A DNA stretch of 17,700 bases. It comes from Thoreauomyces humboldtii (taxonomy: Eukaryota; Chytridiomycota; Chytridiomycetes; Spizellomycetales; Powellomycetaceae). Positions 17,306 through 17,700 of this stretch are shown here, piece by piece. The stretch's first letter is position 1. The number at the start of each line of letters is the position of its first letter. The notes below the pieces were generated by a model. It did not search any database. It worked only from the letters and a program-made list of their open reading frames with translations, and had not been told where the DNA came from. Location: contig JADGJA010000466.1 in NCBI GenBank assembly GCA_027596035.1, forward strand, positions 1 through 17,700. The letters run 5' to 3'. Made by a program: the position numbers and the translations under genes.

Positions 17306-17700
17306 TCAGTTTGCCCCACCGAACGATGACGGCCCGCCGCTCCCCGTTCCGCCCGTTCCACCCATGTTGTTCCTCAGCTGTCCAGTCCCGCCGTTGGTCC
17401 TTCGCGTCGGTCTCGACAGGCTCCCTCTCAGGGATTTGCGTCTGAGCAGATCCAGCTGCGTATCCACGCTTGCCGCTGCCGCACCGCTCTCGTAACCTGG
17501 ATGTGAGACCGATTCAAGCTCTATGAGTTTGGAATCCTGTTCCCTGTTCCCAGAATGCAAACGACCAACTTACCGCTGTAACCTGCTGGGTTCGCCGACC
17601 GAATGACCCTCAGGAAGACCTCCTCGAGCGTGGTCTGACTGATCCCCCACGCCTTGACCCACCAAGGTCCCTCCCCTTCGCCCTGTCTCTCCTCCCCGCC
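17306..17700 (-). CDS. ABCA-type ABC transporter, C-terminal end (partial)
   Basis: Two exons are visible: 17574-17700 (cut by the window edge) and 17306-17520, joined through a 53-bp intron (GTAAGT to CATAG) in phase. The first carries WVKAWGISQTTLEEVFLRVI, the conserved end of the second nucleotide-binding domain in the ABCA subfamily (SQTTLEEVF), followed by SANPAGYS. After the intron the tail reads ELESVSHPGYES, then a basic stretch with LDLLRRKSLRGSLSRPTRR, and ends in a Gly/Thr/Asn-rich run closing at GGAN. ABCA proteins are full-size lipid or sterol transporters or floppases of internal and plasma membranes; the substrate here cannot be judged. Other acceptors in the intron give early stops, so CATAG is the best choice. 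The rest of the gene lies beyond 17700. Confidence 0.75.

Noticed and set aside
15648..17700. INSIG next to an ABCA-type transporter as a dedicated sterol gene cluster
   Set aside because: The genes are convergent with separate promoters and no other sterol genes are present; chance proximity is enough to explain it.
1..17700. tRNA, rRNA, transposon or CRISPR content
   Set aside because: I saw no cloverleaf-like block, rRNA word, terminal repeats with a transposase, or regularly spaced repeats. A covariance-model scan would be the decisive test.

Overview
The window looks like nuclear DNA of a filamentous or dimorphic fungus. The reasons are short GT-AG introns (about 50-120 bp), a Cdc3/AspB-type septin with many introns, a fungal DUF4246 oxygenase, a GPI-type secreted protein and pyrimidine-rich leaders. 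Two long genes with few or no introns, a mid-to-high GC content and an ABCA-type transporter make a basidiomycete (smut-like or Pucciniomycotina-like) my best guess. That placement is inference. I saw no rRNA, tRNA, transposon or CRISPR array.

Layout, left to right: (1) 363-1124, minus, a secreted Cys-rich GPI-type protein; (2) 1917-2388, plus, a small Arg/Ser-rich protein whose reading frame breaks at a run of nine C; (3) 2963-5182, minus, a DUF4246 protein with a complete Fe/2-oxoglutarate ligand set; (4) 5749-9637, minus, a Ccc2-type Cu(I) P-type ATPase with five metal-binding domains, three exons; (5) 10696-12584, plus, a signal-peptide, single-pass membrane protein with an RS-like cytosolic tail, three exons; (6) 12893-14739, minus, a septin, about nine exons; (7) 15648-16906, plus, an INSIG-family ER membrane protein, four exons; (8) 17306-17700, minus, the C-terminal end of an ABCA-type ABC transporter, cut by the window edge.

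The genes are independent eukaryotic units, not an operon. The spaces at 1125-1916, 9638-10695 and 14740-15647 are divergent promoters. Those at 2389-2962, 12585-12892 and 16907-17305 lie between convergent 3' ends. Functional themes are copper delivery to the secretory pathway (4), sterol control and lipid transport in membranes (7, 8), and cell surface and cortex (1, 5, 6). I see no clear previously undescribed multi-gene system. The best leads are the RS-tailed membrane protein, the frame break in the small RS gene, a copper-ATPase intron that cuts a CxxC copper site in two, and the unusual 5' splicing of the septin.
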